64,000 bases of DNA from Theobroma cacao (taxonomy: Eukaryota; Streptophyta; Magnoliopsida; Malvales; Malvaceae), in contig NC_030859.1 of the NCBI RefSeq assembly GCF_000208745.1, positions 15,157,177 to 15,221,176 of the forward strand, read 5' to 3'. The translations under genes were made by a program, and so were the position numbers. The notes under the pieces are model-generated. The model was given only the letters and a program-made list of their open reading frames with translations, was not told the DNA's origin and ran no database searches. Positions 60,281 through 64,000 of this stretch are shown one piece after another. Each line of letters starts with the position of its first letter. Position 1 is the stretch's first letter.

Positions 60281-60656
60281 NNNNNNNNNNNNNNNNNNNN
60301 NNNNNNNNNNNNNNNNNNNNNNNNNNNNNNNNNNNNNNNNNNNNNNNNNNNNNNNNNNNNNNNNNNNNNNNNNNNNNNNNNNNNNNNNNNNNNNNNNNNN
60401 NNNNNNNNNNNNNNNNNNNNNNNNNNNNNNNNNNNNNNNNNNNNNNNNNNNNNNNNNNNNNNNNNNNNNNNNNNNNNNNNNNNNNNNNNNNNNNNNNNNN
60501 NNNNNNNNNNNNNNNNNNNNNNNNNNNNNNNNNNNNNNNNNNNNNNNNNNNNNNNNNNNNNNNNNNNNNNNNNNNNNNNNNNNNNNNNNNNNNNNNNNNN
60601 NNNNNNNNNNNNNNNNNNNNNNNNNNNNNNNNNNNNNNNNNNNNNNNNNNNNNNNN
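60281..60656. other. Assembly gap (376 N)
   Basis: A run of N inside the solo LTR, right after a GA-rich stretch (AAAGAAAGAAAGAAC). The true length is unknown. Confidence 0.99.
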
Positions 60657-62075
60657 TGTTATTTAGTTAGAATTTAATGAATGGTGGTGATGGAAATCGA
60701 AAATGGTAATTTTAAAGTATAGTTCTTTTAGTAAATAAGTTGAATAACAATGAGAAAGTCAAGCTCATTGAGGCGCTTTGGTGTATTTTGGGACATTGGA
60801 AGTGTGATGAATATAATTAGAGTCAATTTGGATGTTTTGGTTAAATCAAAGGTGGAGAGTTCGAATTAGGTCGAAAATCGATCCATTTCGATCACAATTG
60901 AACCAACGTGTAACACCATCTTTAAATGACTATTCGAACAACCTCATGCATTCATATAGAGCCTGAAATAGATTTATAATGACATGACACAATATATTGA
61001 ATTATTTGTCGTGTATGGTGTATAGGTGGTGAGTCTTCTAACAAGGGTAAGGAGATTATAGCCGAAGATTGGGACTAGGAGTACTTCGACTCCCGATATC
61101 GTGAGTAACCTTATTATCGTCTTAATTATCTAAAGTAATTTTTATTCATTTTTGTGATTTTATAGAAAAAATGAGTTTAAATGGTAAATCCTTATGTTTT
61201 ATAAGTAAAACGTGATTAAATGAAATGAGTTTCATAAATCATTTTGAAATTGAATGATGATTTTAGAAATTGAGTAATTGGAGACTGTTTGTTTGTGTTG
61301 TAAATTTATGGTTTGAATTTAATGGCTTATGGTGATATTGGTATGAATGGATGAATTGGAAATTGTGTTGAAATTGTATGAACTGTTTGTTTTGCCTTAA
61401 CAGGTTGGGTAGTAATATAATTGCCATGTCATGCTGTTGAAACTTTTATTGATTTGGTGGGATATTGATTAGTCACTGTAGTCGTGGGTTTCCGTGGACT
61501 AGCCTATTAGAGAGGGGCATAATAAACTCGATTATATTTTACTTTGGTATGAGAGGCACGGAGGGTATCTCTTGAGGTAAAGCTTTAGAGTTCACTACAC
61601 GCTAAACCGCCATGTGAGGGTGAACTCAGCCAACGCCAAGGAACGACTATGCTTTTAAACGAAAAAAAATGTGTTTTATACGTATATGAACTTTTCTTTA
61701 ACAACCTTGGCGGACTCGGTTAGATGCCTCAGTCAAGGTATCCCCGAGAATGAGTTTTGGCACTAGCTAAATTTTTAAGAAATTCATTAGCCATGTTGAT
61801 TATTTGAGTGAAATGAATTTATTTTGTTTAGTTGAAATGAGTTTGAAACGTTATGAATCATAGTATGATGAACTATTTTAAGTTGTCTCCACTTACTCGG
61901 CTTTAGATATTTTAGATGATGTTTGTTTACTCACTGGGTTTATAATAACTCACCCCTCATTTCCACTCATTTCAGGCTCAAGTTAGTCTGTAGATAGCTG
62001 ATTTTGTCGAGGGCTACAGTTGGATTTGCATCCTCAAAACTGCAGGTTCGCAGCCTTCGTTACTTTTGGTCATTC

Positions 62076-62089
62076 GGGGGGGGGGGGGG
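62076..62089 (+). repeat. G14 homopolymer
   Basis: Fourteen consecutive G in the solo LTR. The length may be unreliable. Confidence 0.9.
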
Positions 62090-62595
62090 CACATGTCATT
62101 GTCAATTAAATTACACACTCTGGCTCACTGTGTTATTGTATGTACAAATATTATTTGTTTTTACGCTATAAAAATTATTTACAGATATCTTTATAAATAT
62201 TATTTCATAAGAAAATGAAATATTTTATTTAATATTTTTATTTTATTCTAATAGCTATCATTTCACTTTAAATGAATGTTTTAGACATCTAAACTTATTT
62301 TTCGTCATGAAATACGTATCTTTCACTCATATTCTACATTTTTAGATGGTTTCAAAATTTTTGGGGAAAAATGACCAAAATACCCCTGTGAGACGAAAAT
62401 TATTTTTTTATTGTTTTGGTTTGGAAATAGCTTATAATCTTTTAAAATATGATATTAGCAATTGTTGATCGCAGGGGAGGTGAGAAAATTGATATTAAAG
62501 CCTTGCGGGGTTTCGATTGACATTCCGGGTAATGAATGTCTATCGGGACATCGCGACGGTTGTCACGGGCTCGAGGAGAGTACCGGGTCATGACA

Positions 62596-63124
62596 TGTTC
62601 AATATCAATTGCATAAGATGATTGATTTGATTTTCGTGTAAAGTAGACATACACTTAGATGTCATATATAGCCAAAATTAGAGTACGTTCTCATTGAATC
62701 TTTCTTAATTTCAATTTGCATAGACATATAATGAATTGGTTTAGATAGATATTTTTATATGAAACTCGATGGAGGCTTTTAAATAAATTAGAACTCTAGG
62801 TTAACAATTCAAGCTTATCTAGTTAGTAAAGAAAGAATAGAAGGAATTTATATGAAACATTGAGGGGATATTATGGTTACAGACTTTTGATTAATTGATT
62901 CTAGTTATCTTTGCTCTAGTTCTTATTTTGAGTTTTAGTTTAGTTTTAGTTTTTTTAAATTTTTAGCATCTTTAATTTTGGTTGTTTGAATAAGATTAAG
63001 TTGTGTCAATTTTAGTACTTGGTAAGAATAGTAGTGGATTAAGTACAATTCTTTATGGGAATGAACTTTACTTTCATTATATTACTTGTTTATGATACAT
63101 GCAGTTGCGTAATAAAATAGACAA
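62596..63124 (+). mobile_element. Athila-type LTR, right part
   Basis: Resumes AATATCAATTGCATAAGATG, follows the 45820-46075 and 47936-48167 text (GTTTGAATAAGATTAAGTTG, TTACTTGTTTATGATACATG), and ends near AAAATAGACA at 63124. No PBS follows; coding sequence begins at once, so a deletion has joined LTR end to ORF. Confidence 0.7.
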
Positions 63125-63779
63125 TGACAAAACTGTATCCTTTAAAGCCAGTGTTATGAAAAGGGATATAAAGATATTGTTGTACTTTGTATTGGAGAAG
63201 ATGCTTCCATCCACACACATTAATGATGTTACGAGGGAAAGGGGATTGTTGATATATGTCATTGTTATTGGTAAATCCATCAACATTGTCTAACTTATCT
63301 CTAATGCCATATTTCACATAGCCCGCACCAATCAAGATGGTTTATGGTTCTCGTCTTTGATAGCTGCTTTGTGTGGGAGAGCTGATGTCCATTGGGACAA
63401 GAGTGAAGAATTGTTGCATCGAAAAGCTCCCATTAATGTGGGATTTATTCGTAGATATTATGATCCCTCTATTGCTAGTAGTAATTCTTCCTCTACACCA
63501 CAACCTAGAGCTGCTTGGCCTTGAGCTCAAAATTTGACATTGGTCCAAATAATGGAATGTGTCAAGCTCCAAAACAAGCAACAAATGTCATATCAAGTGG
63601 AGTGTAATCAAGCAATGGAGCAAATGTTCTGTGCTTGTGCCAACTACATGACGATAGACATGACCAACTTTCTTACTCTACCAAATCCTCCTTTCAGCCT
63701 CGATGACAATGAGGAAAAGGAGTACAGTCTCTCTGTAGTTCTATTAAGGGAGTATTCTTTTACCTTTTTCTTTTTCTAA
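63125..63779 (+). pseudogene. Athila-type 'putative plant transposon protein' ORF, two in-frame stops
   Basis: One frame is readable across the whole stretch: FKASVMKRDIKILLYFVLEK, LPSTHINDVTRERGLLIYVI, then TAA at 63291-63293, then SNAIFHIARTNQDG, SSLIAALCGRADVHWDK, INVGFIRRYYDPS, TGA at 63522-63524, and LVQIMECVKLQNKQQMSYQV to NFLTLPNPPFSLDDNEEKEY. The pattern LLP-x-H-x-x-x-V-x-x-x-R-x-LL-Y-x-I-x-x-G-x-x-I-(N), followed by a H-I-A segment and LCxxAxV, is that of the plant transposon protein domain found in Athila-like elements. Its molecular role is not well defined. The N-terminal part is missing. Confidence 0.75.
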
Positions 63780-64000
63780 CTTTTAACATTGAAGACAATA
63801 TTGAATTTAAGTTTGTGGGGAAGAGTTTGAATTTTTTTATGAGCTACAGTTTTATTTCTTTTGGGTTATGTTAGTTTTATTGATTTTGATTTATGTTTTT
63901 ATTTATTTGCATTTATGTTTTTAGGTTTTAAGCCTATTTAGTTGTTCATCATTTACTTTTCTTTATGTTTTGTTTTAAGAATTTTAAGCTAGAGTTAGTT
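63780..64000 (+). other. Athila-type internal 3' region
   Basis: AACATTGAAGACAATATTGA then TTTAAGTTTGTGGGGAAGAG is the diverged form of the conserved pre-polypurine motif of this lineage. It is followed by T-rich sequence running off the window. Confidence 0.55.

Larger units (their letters stand above)
59722..62595 (+). mobile_element. Solo LTR of the element B family, TSD TGTTC
   Basis: Starts TGTCAAGCCCAACTC and ends GGGTCATGACA, the same termini as the LTRs of element B read on the minus strand. Flanked by exact TGTTC copies at 59717-59721 and 62596-62600. The host Athila-type LTR reads through (GTATATGTTC|AATATCAATTGC). Apparent length 2,874 bp includes 376 N. No internal domain. The ORF at 60164-60670 is mostly N and meaningless. 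Confidence 0.92.

Noticed and set aside
60164..60670. 168-codon ORF
   Set aside because: Three quarters of it is N.
1..64000. CRISPR arrays, operons, phage or plasmid features
   Set aside because: None seen. All tandem arrays are LTR minisatellites or low-copy repeats in a plant nuclear context.

Overview
This is a plant nuclear window: spliced genes with GT-AG introns, large LTR retrotransposons of plant-specific lineages (Athila-like and chromovirus-like Ty3/gypsy, plus Ty1/copia-type LTRs), and AT-rich intergenic DNA. The gag N-terminus of the full-length gypsy element (starts MPPRLELPP, then proline-rich) reminds me of Theobroma/Malvaceae elements. That affiliation comes from memory and is weak. 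Nothing prokaryotic is present.

Layout. 0-29 kb and 44.6-64 kb are nested retrotransposon blocks. The roughly 15 kb between them (29.6-44.6 kb) is a gene island with the only two convincing host genes. These are an intronless minus-strand BC10-like family GT14 glycosyltransferase (31296-32372) and a six-exon plus-strand type I HSP40/DnaJ of the ATJ2/ATJ3 class (40557-42781), which has a C-terminal CAQQ farnesylation box.

Left block. An Athila-like remnant on the minus strand (1623-5164) is bordered by two LTRs of one gypsy family (A) in opposite orientation (1-1622 minus, 5165-8140 plus). Family A continues into a decayed gag (8346-9392). That gag is split by a 2.8 kb solo LTR (9393-12221, 5-bp target duplication ATCCA) and resumes with a zinc knuckle and protease (12222-13190). 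Next comes a complete-length but coding-dead gypsy element B on the minus strand (13311-25673, target duplication ATTAT). It has a normal 2.75 kb 3' LTR and an abnormal 4.49 kb chimeric 5' LTR. It inserted into the end of an Athila-type LTR. A gypsy RT fragment follows (25781-26455), cut by a copia-type LTR (26456-28169).

Right block. An Athila-type LTR (44657-48167) holds a 1.86 kb solo LTR (46081-47935, ATATT). After its PBS and gag start, another Athila-type LTR begins (48542). It is followed by a truncated gypsy C (RT to integrase 49736-52168, 3' LTR 52237-54952), a second gag fragment (55179-55697), a gypsy D 3' LTR (56307-59108), and a further Athila-type LTR. That last LTR contains a solo LTR of the B family (59722-62595, TGTTC; includes a 376-N gap) and leads into a decayed Athila ORF (63125-63779).

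No new protein-coding system was found. The most interesting structures are: an approximately 90-bp motif present in at least five LTR copies of two unrelated families, in opposite orientation relative to LTR direction; the chimeric 5' LTR of element B; long inverted LTRs and a 26-bp perfect palindrome at the left end; an array of TCTCGCTGCAGCGAGA palindromes in LTR D; and a 102-bp duplication around a single N that looks like an assembly error.
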